Positions 1 through 8,888 are shown, counted from the stretch's first letter. The stretch: DNA of 64,000 nt from Gemmatimonadaceae bacterium (GCA_036273715.1 DASUHB010000072.1:150632-214631); one strand, 5' to 3'. A program made the numbers and translations. The notes: generated by a model from the sequence alone, not told the origin.

Positions 1-614
1 GATTTTCCCGGTGGCACATCGAATGTGGTAACGCCGCCGATGTGGTTATTCACATCGACGTAGAACGGCATCACGGACAGCACGTCGTGTCCCGCGGCCG
101 GCGTGTAGAGCAGCGTGACCTCGAGGTAGGCCGCATCGATGTCCTTGCCGGTTTCGTTGTGGAACATGGCGTACATACCGAGCTTTTCGCCTAACCGCAT
201 CGGGACGCCCATGGAGGCGGGGAGCTCGACGGGGTCGGTTTCGGCGCCCCAGCCGAAGAGGCGCTCGACGGCCGGGTAGACCAGCTGGCGGCGGTCGAAG
301 TTGACGCCGATGAGATGGTGCAGGATCTCTCGGGGCAGCGCCTTACCGGCGGCATCGCGCATCCGGACGCTGAAGCCGCGCAGGTATCCATCGACGGGCC
401 AGGTGAACGGCATCACATCGTTCGGCGTCATGTTCGACATGTCCATCTGCGCATTCATCGCCGGCAGACGGAACGGTCCCGCGGTGACGATGATACGGGA
501 GTGCGCCGAGTCGACGCGGACTTCGATCTTGGGCGGCGTGACCGGAAGCACGGCCGCGGGATGCGGGGCCGGGCCGGCGAGCAGCGTCGTGACAGCAAGC
601 AGTAAAGTCACCAT
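1..614 (-). CDS. Unknown secreted protein, 3' end outside window
   Basis: The reading frame is open from an ATG at 614 to the left edge, so the C-terminus is missing (about 204 residues visible). An AAGGA element lies about 9 nt upstream of the ATG. The first ~18 residues (MVTLLLAVTTLLAGPAP) look like a Sec signal peptide. The mature part has a Met-rich stretch (MNAQMDMSNM, near residue 60), a HHLIGVNF motif and a FGWGAETDP motif. I do not recognise the family. It starts 35 nt after the PTPS/QueD-like gene on the same strand, so it may be the last gene of the C1 operon; a GTTAGGC heptamer sits in that gap. The export signal is visible, but any function is unknown. Confidence 0.75.
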   Translation of the reverse strand, partial: MVTLLLAVTTLLAGPAPHPAAVLPVTPPKIEVRVDSAHSRIIVTAGPFRLPAMNAQMDMSNMTPNDVMPFTWPVDGYLRGFSVRMRDAAGKALPREILHHLIGVNFDRRQLVYPAVERLFGWGAETDPVELPASMGVPMRLGEKLGMYAMFHNETGKDIDAAYLEVTLLYTPAAGHDVLSVMPFYVDVNNHIGGVTTFDVPPGK

Positions 615-649
615 GATGTCTATCCTTGACCGTTAGGCATTGAGCAAGC

Positions 650-1162
650 TCAGCCGAGCGTTCCGCGATACGTGGCGGATTGGCCGAAACTTTCTTCCAC
701 TTCCATCTCGATGGCCGTGAGATGCGCCACGGTGCCTGCGCCTAACTCGGTAAGGAACCGGGTGGCCAGGTGGCGCGCGAGCATCTCGACGGTGGTATTC
801 GGGATGGGCAGCAGCGCGCAGTCCCGCGCCGGGAACACGTAGCGCAGCGCGCCCTCGTAATCGACGGACACCGTTTGGTCCCTGGTGACGATGCCCAGCT
901 TCGGGTTCTCGAGCGGCAGCAGCACTTTATGGTCGATCTCGTCGCAGAGTTGGCGCATGAGCCGTTTGACCAACGAAAAATCGAGCACGTACCAACCGTC
1001 TTCATCGATCGCACCGTCGAGCGCCACGCCGACGCGATAATTGTGGCCGTGCAGCGACTCACAGCGGTGGCCGGCGAACGTGATGAAGTGCGCCGACGAG
1101 AAAACGGTGTAGTCCTTCTTGACCCGTATCCTAAACTCGCCGTGGGTTCGCATCTGTTCCAT
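650..1162 (-). CDS. 6-pyruvoyl-tetrahydropterin synthase / QueD family protein
   Basis: 170 residues starting MEQMRTHGEF. The PTPS/QueD zinc and catalytic pattern is clear: a His in SSAHF (residue 25), then C34-x3-H38-G-H40, with acidic residues in the usual late positions (EMEVEESFG). Family members act on 7,8-dihydroneopterin triphosphate, giving 6-pyruvoyl- or 6-carboxy-tetrahydropterin. The gene follows the CitG-like gene by 8 nt within the H4MPT cluster, so a pterin-building role for H4MPT is plausible. A queuosine role (QueD) is also possible because queF lies about 30 kb away. The longer reading frame upstream overlaps the neighbour and shows shadow-like composition, so the ATG at 1162 is preferred. 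Confidence 0.85.
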   Translation of the reverse strand: MEQMRTHGEFRIRVKKDYTVFSSAHFITFAGHRCESLHGHNYRVGVALDGAIDEDGWYVLDFSLVKRLMRQLCDEIDHKVLLPLENPKLGIVTRDQTVSVDYEGALRYVFPARDCALLPIPNTTVEMLARHLATRFLTELGAGTVAHLTAIEMEVEESFGQSATYRGTLG

Positions 1163-1170
1163 CCGGAGCG

Positions 1171-2055
1171 CTAGCTCCAGCCTCCCTCGAGAAGAACGGC
1201 GAAAATTGCGGCGGCGGTAAGATCGGCGGTGGTCCCGGGGTTCCGGGAATTGGATGGGTCGCGGAGCGCGCGATCGAACGCAGCCGCCCGCAGGCGGCCG
1301 GCTGCGCTCCGCACGCCGCCGGCAGCGAGCACCGCGCGGCTGCGCCGAGAGATGGCAGCCGCTTCCGCGTTGCCCACCTTGCGAGCCACGTGCGTGTCGG
1401 GCGCCGCGGCCAGCAGCGTCAGGTAGGTCTCGACAATGGCGTCGTCCCATGAAAGTCCATCGCCTCGCGCGCGTCGCAACGTGGGCGCGCCCAACTCGAA
1501 CGTGACGGCAAAGTCCGTGGCGTACTCGCGCGCGATACCGTCGTGATCCGCGGCGAGCACCATGACGGCGCGCAGGCCGCGGGTTGGCGCAGCCGCGACA
1601 TCCTGCGACGTCGCGCGGCCGAGTCCCCCGGGATGCGCGAGGCGAATGGCGGCATACACATGGGCCGCATCGCGCACCGTGGTTCGCCGCAACACGCGCG
1701 CCACGCGGCCGCGCAGCGTCCCGCCGCGCGGATCGAGAGCGGCCCGCGCAAGCGGCGCGAGCAGCAGGATGATACCGAGATTCGTATTGGCGCGCGTCCA
1801 ACCCGCGGTCGCGAGGCAGGCTCCGTAGATGGTGGCACCGAGCGTGCGGCGTCGCGCGAGCAGGAACGCAGGCCCAATCGCGGCGGCGCTGGCGAGGAAG
1901 TGCTCGTAGCGCGTGTCGTGAAAATGCGTGCGGGCGGGTGGCGCAACGTTACCGGGTTTTTGTGCGCTGGCCTCGAGCAAGCACGCCAGTTGGGCAGCGC
2001 TCGCGACATCTGCGGCCGTGGCTGGTCGTACGGGCGTGCGACGGTTTGGCGTCAG
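1171..2055 (-). CDS. CitG-like triphosphoribosyl-dephospho-CoA synthase family protein of C1 cluster
   Basis: The conserved part begins near ADVASAAQLACLLEASAQKP and carries the CitG-family motifs QKPGNV, TNLGIILLLAPLA and a C-terminal NPGTTADLTAA. True CitG makes the citrate lyase prosthetic group; no citrate lyase genes are nearby. Relatives recur in bacterial H4MPT/methylofuran gene clusters, where their role is not settled. The start is uncertain. No ATG, GTG or TTG lies between the upstream ATP-grasp stop and the conserved region. The coordinate used is a CTG that overlaps that stop (CTGA); the nearest in-frame ATG (2139) would overlap the neighbour by 88 nt. Confidence 0.75.
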   Translation of the reverse strand: MTPNRRTPVRPATAADVASAAQLACLLEASAQKPGNVAPPARTHFHDTRYEHFLASAAAIGPAFLLARRRTLGATIYGACLATAGWTRANTNLGIILLLAPLARAALDPRGGTLRGRVARVLRRTTVRDAAHVYAAIRLAHPGGLGRATSQDVAAAPTRGLRAVMVLAADHDGIAREYATDFAVTFELGAPTLRRARGDGLSWDDAIVETYLTLLAAAPDTHVARKVGNAEAAAISRRSRAVLAAGGVRSAAGRLRAAAFDRALRDPSNSRNPGTTADLTAAAIFAVLLEGGWS

Positions 2056-2930
2056 CGTCTGGCGCGATACGCGTCGAGCAAATGATCGACGATCGCTTGG
2101 GCGACGTCGATGGAGGTAGCTGTCTGAAGCCCGTGCCATCCAGGGATGCCGTTCACCTCGAGTACATAGACTGATCCGTCTCGAGCGGGCAGGAGATCGA
2201 CGCCGGCGTACGCCGCGCCGACGGTGCGTGCGGCACACAGCGCCATGGCGTGCCACTCGGCGGGCAGTGTGATCGCGCGTGCGTGTCCGCCACGAGCCAG
2301 ATTGGTGCGCCAACCCGCCGCCGAGCGTTCGATGGCGCCCACGACACGGTCGCCGACGACGAAGACGCGGACGTCGCGACCTTCGTGCTCGATCGTGCGC
2401 TGAAGATAATACACCCCGTGAATGGCTTCCAGCGCGCGAAACACGCGCCACGCGATTTCCTCGTCATTCACGCGCACCATGCCGAGCCCCATGGAGCCGA
2501 CGAGCGGTTTGACGATGACATCGCGCAGTGCATGGAACGCATCCATCGCCTGGTCGGAACGCTCGCACACGATCGTTTCCGGCGTGGGAAGACCAGCCCG
2601 CGCGAGCAGCGCCGACGTGTAGAACTTGTCGACGGTTCGCTCGATCGCGCGCGGCGGGTTCATGACGGGGACACCGGCGTCCTCGAGGGCGTGGAGCGCA
2701 TCGACACGAAACACGATCTGCTCGAGCGACCCATTGGGGATGATGCGCGCGAGGACCGCGTCGGCCGAGAGGAGGTCGGTGTCCTGCGCCTGCATGCGCG
2801 TGCGACTGCCGAGGGATGCGACGAGGGTCTCGTACGGGAACACGGCTGCGCGCGCGCCGCGGACCGCCAGCGCGCGCGCGAGCTCTTCGGTGTGCCATCC
2901 GGTGCGCGCGGCGAGGATGGCGACGAACAT
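2052..2930 (-). CDS. RimK-like ATP-grasp ligase of the H4MPT cluster
   Basis: 292 residues from MFVAILAARTGWHTEEL. ATP-grasp hallmarks are visible: the nucleotide-binding segment around VIVKPLVGSMGLGM and the metal-binding end VYVLEVNGIPGWHGLQ. RimK-type ATP-grasp enzymes such as MptN and CofF add glutamate to cofactors, and homologues sit in bacterial methylofuran/H4MPT clusters, so glutamylation of H4MPT or methylofuran is a reasonable inference. The ATG at 2930 lies 4 nt after the stop of the EthD-like gene. The longer reading frame to 2999 is rejected because it runs into that gene and its N-terminus does not look like protein. The stop overlaps the proposed start of the CitG-like gene. 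Confidence 0.85.
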   Translation of the reverse strand: MFVAILAARTGWHTEELARALAVRGARAAVFPYETLVASLGSRTRMQAQDTDLLSADAVLARIIPNGSLEQIVFRVDALHALEDAGVPVMNPPRAIERTVDKFYTSALLARAGLPTPETIVCERSDQAMDAFHALRDVIVKPLVGSMGLGMVRVNDEEIAWRVFRALEAIHGVYYLQRTIEHEGRDVRVFVVGDRVVGAIERSAAGWRTNLARGGHARAITLPAEWHAMALCAARTVGAAYAGVDLLPARDGSVYVLEVNGIPGWHGLQTATSIDVAQAIVDHLLDAYRARR

Positions 2931-2934
2931 GATC

Positions 2935-3246
2935 TCAGCCTTCCTGGCCGGTGAGCGCGGTGAACCCGCCGGTGGCGAAGTTAGGCAAGTCGCCGGCAAC
3001 GGCGCCGAATCCCGGCGTGGCCGTGCCGCGCGTGAGCGCCGCTTCCGAATCGAACCAGAGTTCGGCCTTGCGATAGAACGAAGGCTTCGAGCCGTCGAGG
3101 TTGCGGGGAAATTTCATGAGCACCGCGCGCGAGAATCCGATTTCCTTGGCGTGCTTGTTCACGAGCGGGAGGTGGGTGGCGGCGTAGTACTTCTCGAATG
3201 CCGCCGGGTCCTTCGGATGGTTGTAGATGACGACGACGCACCACAT
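2935..3246 (-). CDS. EthD-like dimeric alpha-beta barrel protein
   Basis: 103 residues starting MWCVVVIYNHPKDPAAFEKY. The pattern (beta strand, NHPKDPAAFEKYYAATHLPL, later RKAELWFDSEAAL) matches the EthD/dimeric alpha-beta barrel family: small homodimers that bind or degrade hydrophobic or aromatic compounds. No signal peptide or membrane segment is seen. The gene lies between mch (64 nt upstream) and the RimK-like ATP-grasp gene (4 nt downstream), so it is probably cotranscribed with the C1 genes. EthD proteins are not standard H4MPT pathway members as far as I know, so its role here is open. Confidence 0.85.
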   Translation of the reverse strand: MWCVVVIYNHPKDPAAFEKYYAATHLPLVNKHAKEIGFSRAVLMKFPRNLDGSKPSFYRKAELWFDSEAALTRGTATPGFGAVAGDLPNFATGGFTALTGQEG

Positions 3247-3310
3247 GGGGAACCTCGGGGAATGGGAATCGGGGAAACGCGGCGTGCGCGCGTTAGGCGC
3301 ACAGGGACGG

Positions 3311-4267
3311 TCACTGCATCAGCGATGTGCGCAGCACTTCGGGATCCAGCTTGCCGCCGTGGAACGTGCGTCCGGAGGTGTCGCTGGTGAGCCAGACTTC
3401 GCCCGGGCTGAAGAGCATTTTATCGATCTTGTAGAAATCGCCACCGTAGCGCTTGAAGATGTCATAGAACGGTGTGCCGTAGTCGTGCGATGCGGAGGCG
3501 GGGAGTCGGCTGGCGAGCTGCGAGAGCTCATCGTCGTCGGCGCGAACGGTGAAGTGCGCCTGTCCGCCGTAGAGCACGCAGTCGTTGGTGCGGCCGATGG
3601 CGTGCAGGTCGTCGTGCGCCACGGGCGGGAGCGGGGCGACGCCGATCCCGCTGACCACGCGCCGGACGTCGAAGCCTAACGACTCCATCTTGTGGAGCGC
3701 CGTCTCGAGGATGCGGGCCACGACCTGCACGCCGCCGGCGAGCGACGCCGTCGGCGCGATGGCGATCGTGACCTGGCGCGGATCGAGTTTGGCGCGCGAG
3801 GCGATGTAATGGGCAACTTCGTCGGTGGGCGGCGTTCGTCCCTCGAGGACGAGCACGCCGCGCGTGGCCTGCTCGGCGTAGCCCAACCTGGTGAAGAGCT
3901 CGGTCTCGACGCGGGCATGCGCGCGCAGCGGGCCGGATGCCATCGCGAAATACTTGCCGACCTGGATCGACCAGCCGGCGTACTGCGATGCCATGCAGGC
4001 GAGCGCGGGATGATCGGTCCACAGGCGGACACCGGGGTACGAGTCGCTGCCAATTCGTAACCAAGTGAGACTAATGTCGGCCAATCCACTCGTGCAGAGC
4101 TGCGCGAGCGCGATGCCGGCGCCGAGACCGCCGGCGGCTTCGATGCCCGCATCCAGCAGGCGCGTGCCCGACGGCAGCAGGCTGCTCGCGACGCGGAGTT
4201 GGCTCGCGCGCGCGACCATGTCGTCCGCCAGCTCCCAGGCGCGCTCGTTCAAGTGGAGGGCGCTCAC
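3311..4267 (-). CDS. mch: Methenyl-tetrahydromethanopterin cyclohydrolase
   Basis: 318 residues, the normal length for Mch. It hydrolyses N5,N10-methenyl-H4MPT to N5-formyl-H4MPT in the cytoplasm, between MtdB and the formyltransferase step. Recognisable family segments are the N-terminal LNERAWELADDMVARA, the Gly-rich DAGIEAAGGLGAGIALAQ, SGIGVAPLPPVAHDDL, GRTNDCVLYGGQAHF and the C-terminal DFYKIDKMLFSPGEVW. The start is a GTG whose last two bases overlap the fhcC stop (GTGA), so the two are translationally coupled. The next gene (EthD-like) follows after 64 nt. Confidence 0.95.
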   Translation of the reverse strand: MSALHLNERAWELADDMVARASQLRVASSLLPSGTRLLDAGIEAAGGLGAGIALAQLCTSGLADISLTWLRIGSDSYPGVRLWTDHPALACMASQYAGWSIQVGKYFAMASGPLRAHARVETELFTRLGYAEQATRGVLVLEGRTPPTDEVAHYIASRAKLDPRQVTIAIAPTASLAGGVQVVARILETALHKMESLGFDVRRVVSGIGVAPLPPVAHDDLHAIGRTNDCVLYGGQAHFTVRADDDELSQLASRLPASASHDYGTPFYDIFKRYGGDFYKIDKMLFSPGEVWLTSDTSGRTFHGGKLDPEVLRTSLMQ

Positions 4268-5085
4268 CGGCCGGCCCGCGTGAGAATTTCGCCGCGTCCC
4301 GTCTCGGACATGTCGCCGCTGTAACGCAAAAAGGCGGCGCCGCGGGCGTCATCGCCGAGCGAGAGATCGCGGCGGGAGCGCAGATGCACGAGGGTGACGG
4401 CGATGTGCGGCGGCACGTACGTACAATCGTAGAGGTAGGTGGGCGGGACGTCGACGCCGCCGAAGACGACGATGCTGCCGCGTTTGTTGAACCGGCCGGG
4501 ATCGTGCCCTGCACTGCCGAAGACGATCACGTTGCCGGCGATCATGCCCACGCCGGCGCGCGGACCGGCGTTGCCGGCGACGACCACGGTGCCGCGCCGC
4601 ATGGACGCGCCGATTTCAGCGCCGGCGTTGCCGCGCACGATGATCTCGCCGCCGGACATGCCGCGCGCCGCGGCCAGGCGGCCCGCGCCTAACCGATCGC
4701 CGGCATTGCCGGCGACGTCGAGCAGGCCGCCGGACATCTCGAGGCCCGCGCCGTAGCCGGCATCGCCGCCGACGCGCAGCGTGCCGCCGGACATGCGGGT
4801 GCCCACATAGCGCCCCACGGCGCCGTCCACGTGCAGGTCGCCGGTCGACATGCCGGCGCCGATGGCGTCGACGAGCGCCAGGTCGCCGGCGAGGCGCACG
4901 GTGCTCGACCGGCCGCCGCGCACCTGGAACACGTCGCCTAACGGAACGACGCATGCGCCATCCCACAGCGGCAGCCGCGCGATGCCGGCCTCGTCGAGGG
5001 CCGCGAACGCATCGGGCAGGATGGACTCCGCCTCGAGGCGGCGCCCGATCGCGCCGCGCAGCGTGAGCGTGACGGCGTCGCTCAT
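4264..5085 (-). CDS. fhcC: Formyltransferase/hydrolase complex subunit C (formylmethanofuran dehydrogenase C-like)
   Basis: 273 residues. The centre is a run of repeated beta-helix turns with motifs such as GNAGDRLGAG, MSGGEIIVRGNAGA and MRRGTVVVAGNAGP, typical of FwdC/FmdC and of the glutamate synthase C domain. It is the structural subunit C of the bacterial Fhc complex, which transfers the formyl group from formyl-H4MPT to methylofuran and hydrolyses it to formate. The start overlaps the fhcD stop (ATGA) and its own stop overlaps the mch start, placing it inside a tightly coupled operon. The repeats are protein-level turns rather than long DNA repeats. Confidence 0.95.
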   Translation of the reverse strand: MSDAVTLTLRGAIGRRLEAESILPDAFAALDEAGIARLPLWDGACVVPLGDVFQVRGGRSSTVRLAGDLALVDAIGAGMSTGDLHVDGAVGRYVGTRMSGGTLRVGGDAGYGAGLEMSGGLLDVAGNAGDRLGAGRLAAARGMSGGEIIVRGNAGAEIGASMRRGTVVVAGNAGPRAGVGMIAGNVIVFGSAGHDPGRFNKRGSIVVFGGVDVPPTYLYDCTYVPPHIAVTLVHLRSRRDLSLGDDARGAAFLRYSGDMSETGRGEILTRAGR

Positions 5086-5996
5086 GCCGCGGCGCCCGCG
5101 CCCATGATCTCGCGGAGATAAAAGTGGTGTGGTCCGAGCTTGCCGCCGTAATTGCCGGCGGAGATGCTGTGGATGCCGCTGCGGCAGGCGGCGTCGATCC
5201 CCGCGCGCATGGCGGCCGCGATCGAGGGCGCGTCCAGGCCGTCGAGCACGATCTCGAGCGCGGCGTTGACTCCGTTAGGCAACGACGATGGCGACCGCGA
5301 GCGAATGGTGGGCGAGAACGCGTCGTTGGTCGTCGCGATCATCGACGGATAGCGTTTGCTGCCCACCTTGCTGCCGCTGCGCACGATGCCGCCGGGAAAC
5401 GGAAGCGCCACCCCCGGCGTTCCGCGCATGGCCTCGACTGCGGCCTCGGCTGCGTCGAGGGCAGCCGCATCGCTCTCGGCGAGGATGAGAAAGTTGCCGC
5501 CGCCGACACCCTTGATCCGTCCGAACGTCTCCTGCACCAGGAACTCGCCTTCCATCACCGGGATGCGCCAGTAGCGTTGGCCCCCGATCACCTTGCTGGA
5601 TTGAAATCCGTCGCCGAACACGCGCAGGGATCGTCCGATCGGCATCCGGTCGGTCGCATCGAGGAGGCCGTCGAAGCACGCGGTGGTGACGCACGTGAGC
5701 ACCGTCTGCCCGATGCGCTCGATCATGCGCTTGACGAGACTGTCCGAATCCATCGTGAAGAGCAGCACGCTGACGCCGGGACGACCATCGGGCGTCTCGG
5801 ACGGCGAGAGCTCCCGTTCGATGCCTGCTTCGACCTTGCAGGCGATGACGGACGTCGCGAAGCCCGTCATCTCGCGTGCGGCTTCGGTCGCCCAACGCCG
5901 ATCGCGCGCGGTGATGATGACCCGCGCCGCGCGCATGCCGAACGCTTCGGCGAACGTGTTTTCGATGGCCACACCGCGAATGTTCACGTTAGGCAC
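5082..5996 (-). CDS. fhcD: Formylmethanofuran:tetrahydromethanopterin formyltransferase (Fhc subunit D)
   Basis: 304 residues. This is the Ftr-type subunit that moves the formyl group between N5-formyl-H4MPT and the furan cofactor. Family segments seen are the N-terminal VAIENTFAEAFGMRAARV, then RMPIGRSLRVFGDGFQSSK, GGNFLILAESDAAALDAAE, FPGGIVRSGSKVGSKRY and the C-terminal ISAGNYGGKLGPHHFYL. The start is GTG at 5996, read through a GCCTAAC heptamer that also carries the TAA stop of fhcA, so the two genes overlap by 8 nt. The stop overlaps the fhcC ATG. Confidence 0.95.
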   Translation of the reverse strand: MPNVNIRGVAIENTFAEAFGMRAARVIITARDRRWATEAAREMTGFATSVIACKVEAGIERELSPSETPDGRPGVSVLLFTMDSDSLVKRMIERIGQTVLTCVTTACFDGLLDATDRMPIGRSLRVFGDGFQSSKVIGGQRYWRIPVMEGEFLVQETFGRIKGVGGGNFLILAESDAAALDAAEAAVEAMRGTPGVALPFPGGIVRSGSKVGSKRYPSMIATTNDAFSPTIRSRSPSSLPNGVNAALEIVLDGLDAPSIAAAMRAGIDAACRSGIHSISAGNYGGKLGPHHFYLREIMGAGAAA

Positions 5997-7638
5997 CCGC
6001 GCCGACGGGAACCGGCGCGTCGCGCGGCGGCGCGACCGGATAGTTGGCGAGCGCGATCGTCGCGTAGCGCTCGAACCACGCCGAGAGGTCGCGCATCACC
6101 GCGTCGTCGTACGGCGGCCGCACGTACAGACGACGGGACGGCGGCGCCCGGCGCAGCTGCCCTTCCTCGACGACGAGCTCGCCCGCCTTGATGACGTATC
6201 GGGGCGTCGAGAACATCGCGGCGATGTTCGCGTCGCGCGCGTAAATCGTGATGTCGGCGTCCGCGCCCGCGCCCAGATGTCCCTTGTTCGCCAGGCCTAG
6301 CTGCCGCGCCGGACCGGCGCGCGTGATGATCGCGATCTCCCGCAGGGTGTACTCGCGCGCGAGCCCGTCGGCGAGCGCGCTCCCGGCGAGCAGCTTCTGA
6401 TTCACGGCCTTGAGCCGGTCGTCCCGATAGGCGCGATCCATCAGCAGCCGAATCAATTCGGGGTAGCTCGTGAACGCGCCGCCGTTGGGATGGTCGGTGG
6501 ACAGCACGACCCGCCACGGATCCTCGGAGAGCAGGAACAGCTCGAGACCGACGACCCACTGCAGCGCGGCGACGGCTGCGGCGTCCCGGTACTCGTACGG
6601 CACAATGCCGCATCCGGTCTCGAGTTCGACGTCCACGTTGACCCACCGCCGTCCGCTGCTCGCGTGCAGCAAATACTCCACGGCGCCATCGGCAGTGACC
6701 GTCGTCGCGTGTCCGAGCATCACCTGCCCAACGTCGATCGAGACCTCGTCGTGCGCATTGATGTAGGCAATGAGCTGCTTGGCACCGGACGCCCACGGCT
6801 TGCCGTTTCCTCCGGCATACGCATGGAACTGGGCGTGCGCGAAGTGCGCCCGGCGCCCGGACAGCGCCCGCATGCTGTCGAGGGTCGTGGAGACGTTGCC
6901 AGGGAGACCGAGGTTGTTGCAGTGGATGTGCACGGGGTGCGGAAGCGCCAGCGTCGCGGCGGCGTCCGCCAGCGTCTCCATGATCGCGCGTGGCGTGGCG
7001 CCCGGGACACCGCTCGTGTCATCGATGCTTTTCACCGTGCGGATGTTGCGCTTCCAGAGCTCGACCCCGCCCGGATTCACGATCTTGATCGCATAGGCGC
7101 CGGTCGCGCCTAACAGCCAGGCGGTATAATCGCGGGCGCGGTCGCGTTCACCGGCGGCCACCTGCTGGAGCAGATAGGCATCGTTGCCCATGAGGGCGAA
7201 GAAGCCGGCGTCGATGATGGGCGTATCGTCGAGCTGCGCGTGCGTGTCGCGCGCGCTCACGGGCGCCACCGCGGCGTCGAACACCGTGGTGTAGCCGAGC
7301 CCCGCGTAGCGGTAGCCGGTGGTGAACGTGCTCGGCACGGTGCCGCCGGTGCCGGAGCGCGGCACGGCATCGCGGAGCGCGGGCGCGGCTGTCGGATCGG
7401 CCGTGCGCTCGTCGGACAGGATGCGACGGGCGTGATTGACGCTCGAGCCGGCGATGTGCGCGTGGATGTCGATGCCGCCGGGCATCACGACCATTCCGTG
7501 CGCGTCGAGGCGCGGCGCGTCGGTCGGGAGTGCGTCAACGATGCGGCCATCCAGCACGCAGACGTCGCGTACGTCTCCATCAACGCCGTTTGCGGGATCG
7601 TAGACGGCGCCGCCGGTGATGCGCAGGCGGTCGCTCAC
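5989..7638 (-). CDS. fhcA: Fhc complex subunit A (formylmethanofuran dehydrogenase A, amidohydrolase-like)
   Basis: 549 residues from a GTG whose last bases overlap the fhcB stop (GTGA). The reading frame extends further upstream, but that part is an arginine-rich shadow of fhcB. It is an amidohydrolase fold: metal-binding GGIDIHAHIAG near residue 60, HIHCNNLGLPGN mid-protein, and a final ADADITIYARD as in other amidohydrolases. In bacterial Fhc, subunit A hydrolyses formyl-methylofuran to formate. The stop is the TAA of a GCCTAAC heptamer. Confidence 0.95.
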   Translation of the reverse strand: MSDRLRITGGAVYDPANGVDGDVRDVCVLDGRIVDALPTDAPRLDAHGMVVMPGGIDIHAHIAGSSVNHARRILSDERTADPTAAPALRDAVPRSGTGGTVPSTFTTGYRYAGLGYTTVFDAAVAPVSARDTHAQLDDTPIIDAGFFALMGNDAYLLQQVAAGERDRARDYTAWLLGATGAYAIKIVNPGGVELWKRNIRTVKSIDDTSGVPGATPRAIMETLADAAATLALPHPVHIHCNNLGLPGNVSTTLDSMRALSGRRAHFAHAQFHAYAGGNGKPWASGAKQLIAYINAHDEVSIDVGQVMLGHATTVTADGAVEYLLHASSGRRWVNVDVELETGCGIVPYEYRDAAAVAALQWVVGLELFLLSEDPWRVVLSTDHPNGGAFTSYPELIRLLMDRAYRDDRLKAVNQKLLAGSALADGLAREYTLREIAIITRAGPARQLGLANKGHLGAGADADITIYARDANIAAMFSTPRYVIKAGELVVEEGQLRRAPPSRRLYVRPPYDDAVMRDLSAWFERYATIALANYPVAPPRDAPVPVGAGA

Positions 7639-8888
7639 GAGCGACGGGCGCGGCGGGCGCCGATGCGTTGGGCGAGCGTGCGCACGATGTCGGCGGCGAC
7701 CGGCGGTCCGGGCAGGGGCGCGCTGAGTGGAAGCGGCAGGTCGTCCATGCGGAATGCGGTGCCGCCCTCGTGGACGCCGGCCACGCCGGTGTCGATCGCG
7801 ATCTCGCACGCGGCGTCCGAGGCTGCTGGGCCGACGGCGACGGTGTGCACGGCGTCGATGGCGAACGGCAGGCCTAACGGGCGGCCGACCACCAGCGCCG
7901 CGTCGATCGCTCCGGCGTCGACGAGCGCCCGGGGCCCGTCGTCAGGCCTGAAGCGCGGGTGGCCGCGCGAGAAGTCGACGGTCATGGGATAGCCGGTCTG
8001 CCAGGTGAGCACGGCCTCGGCGCCGATGCGGTTGCCGCCGCCGCGCAACGGGGTCACGCACGCACGGGTGCCGGCGTTGAGTCCCTGGCCGAGCGCCGTC
8101 AGCGACTCGGCGCGCGCGGGTTGCGCCGGCAGGGCGCCGGGCTCGGCGTCGTAGACGATGGCCACATAGCGCGCCGCGGCGAGCCGGCGCGCGACATCGG
8201 CGAGCGCCGGCCCGAACCGCTCTGTGCCTAACGATCGACCCGCGACCGACGCGCGCAACGCCGCGATCGTATCGAGCTCCTGTTCCGGCGGGACCTCGAG
8301 CCGCACGTCGGCGTCGGCCGGACCGCGGGCGCCGCCGATGTCGACGGCGACGATGGTGCGGCTGCGCCGCCCGTTAGGCAGGAAGAGACCGGCCGGCTCG
8401 GGCGCGTAGCGCGACGCGTAGCGCGGGTACCGGGCCGAAGGATCCGTCCCCCAGAACACGATGCAGTCCGCGCGGTTGCGAATTTCTCCGAGCGTCGCGC
8501 TCACGCGACCGCGTCGCTGGGCGGCGAGTATTCCGGAGGCCACGCTCGACGAACTGATCCCGTCTACGACGCCGCGCACCGTGTCCGCCACTTCGACCGC
8601 GGCGCGCTGGGTCTCGCACGAGATGTCGGTGCCCAGAAATACCAGGACGCGACGAGCTTCGTCGAGCAGCGCCGCCGCCGCATCGATCGCCGCATCGATG
8701 GAGACGTTCGATCCGCCCGCGCGCGCGATCGCCGGCACCCGTCCATCGCCGAACCACGATGCGCCGAGCGCGCACGCGCCGCGCGCCTCCGCAATGCGCC
8801 CATCGCGCACTGCCACGACAATGTCATCGCAGGAGCAGCCGCATCCCAAGCAGGTGACATGCTCGACGAGGCCCGACATCTGGGTCAT
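7635..8888 (-). CDS. fhcB: Fhc complex subunit B (formylmethanofuran dehydrogenase B-like)
   Basis: 417 residues. The N-terminus has a cysteine cluster (VTCLGCGCSCDDIVV), and FWGTDPSARYPRYASRYA mid-protein is a family signature. In archaea FwdB/FmdB is the molybdo- or tungstopterin formate dehydrogenase subunit. In characterised bacterial Fhc complexes the B subunit is thought to be catalytically reduced and structural; which state applies here cannot be told by eye. The ATG overlaps the upstream ATP-grasp stop (ATGA), and an internal ATG three codons on is an alternative start. Its own stop overlaps the fhcA GTG. Confidence 0.95.
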   Translation of the reverse strand: MTQMSGLVEHVTCLGCGCSCDDIVVAVRDGRIAEARGACALGASWFGDGRVPAIARAGGSNVSIDAAIDAAAALLDEARRVLVFLGTDISCETQRAAVEVADTVRGVVDGISSSSVASGILAAQRRGRVSATLGEIRNRADCIVFWGTDPSARYPRYASRYAPEPAGLFLPNGRRSRTIVAVDIGGARGPADADVRLEVPPEQELDTIAALRASVAGRSLGTERFGPALADVARRLAAARYVAIVYDAEPGALPAQPARAESLTALGQGLNAGTRACVTPLRGGGNRIGAEAVLTWQTGYPMTVDFSRGHPRFRPDDGPRALVDAGAIDAALVVGRPLGLPFAIDAVHTVAVGPAASDAACEIAIDTGVAGVHEGGTAFRMDDLPLPLSAPLPGPPVAADIVRTLAQRIGARRARRS

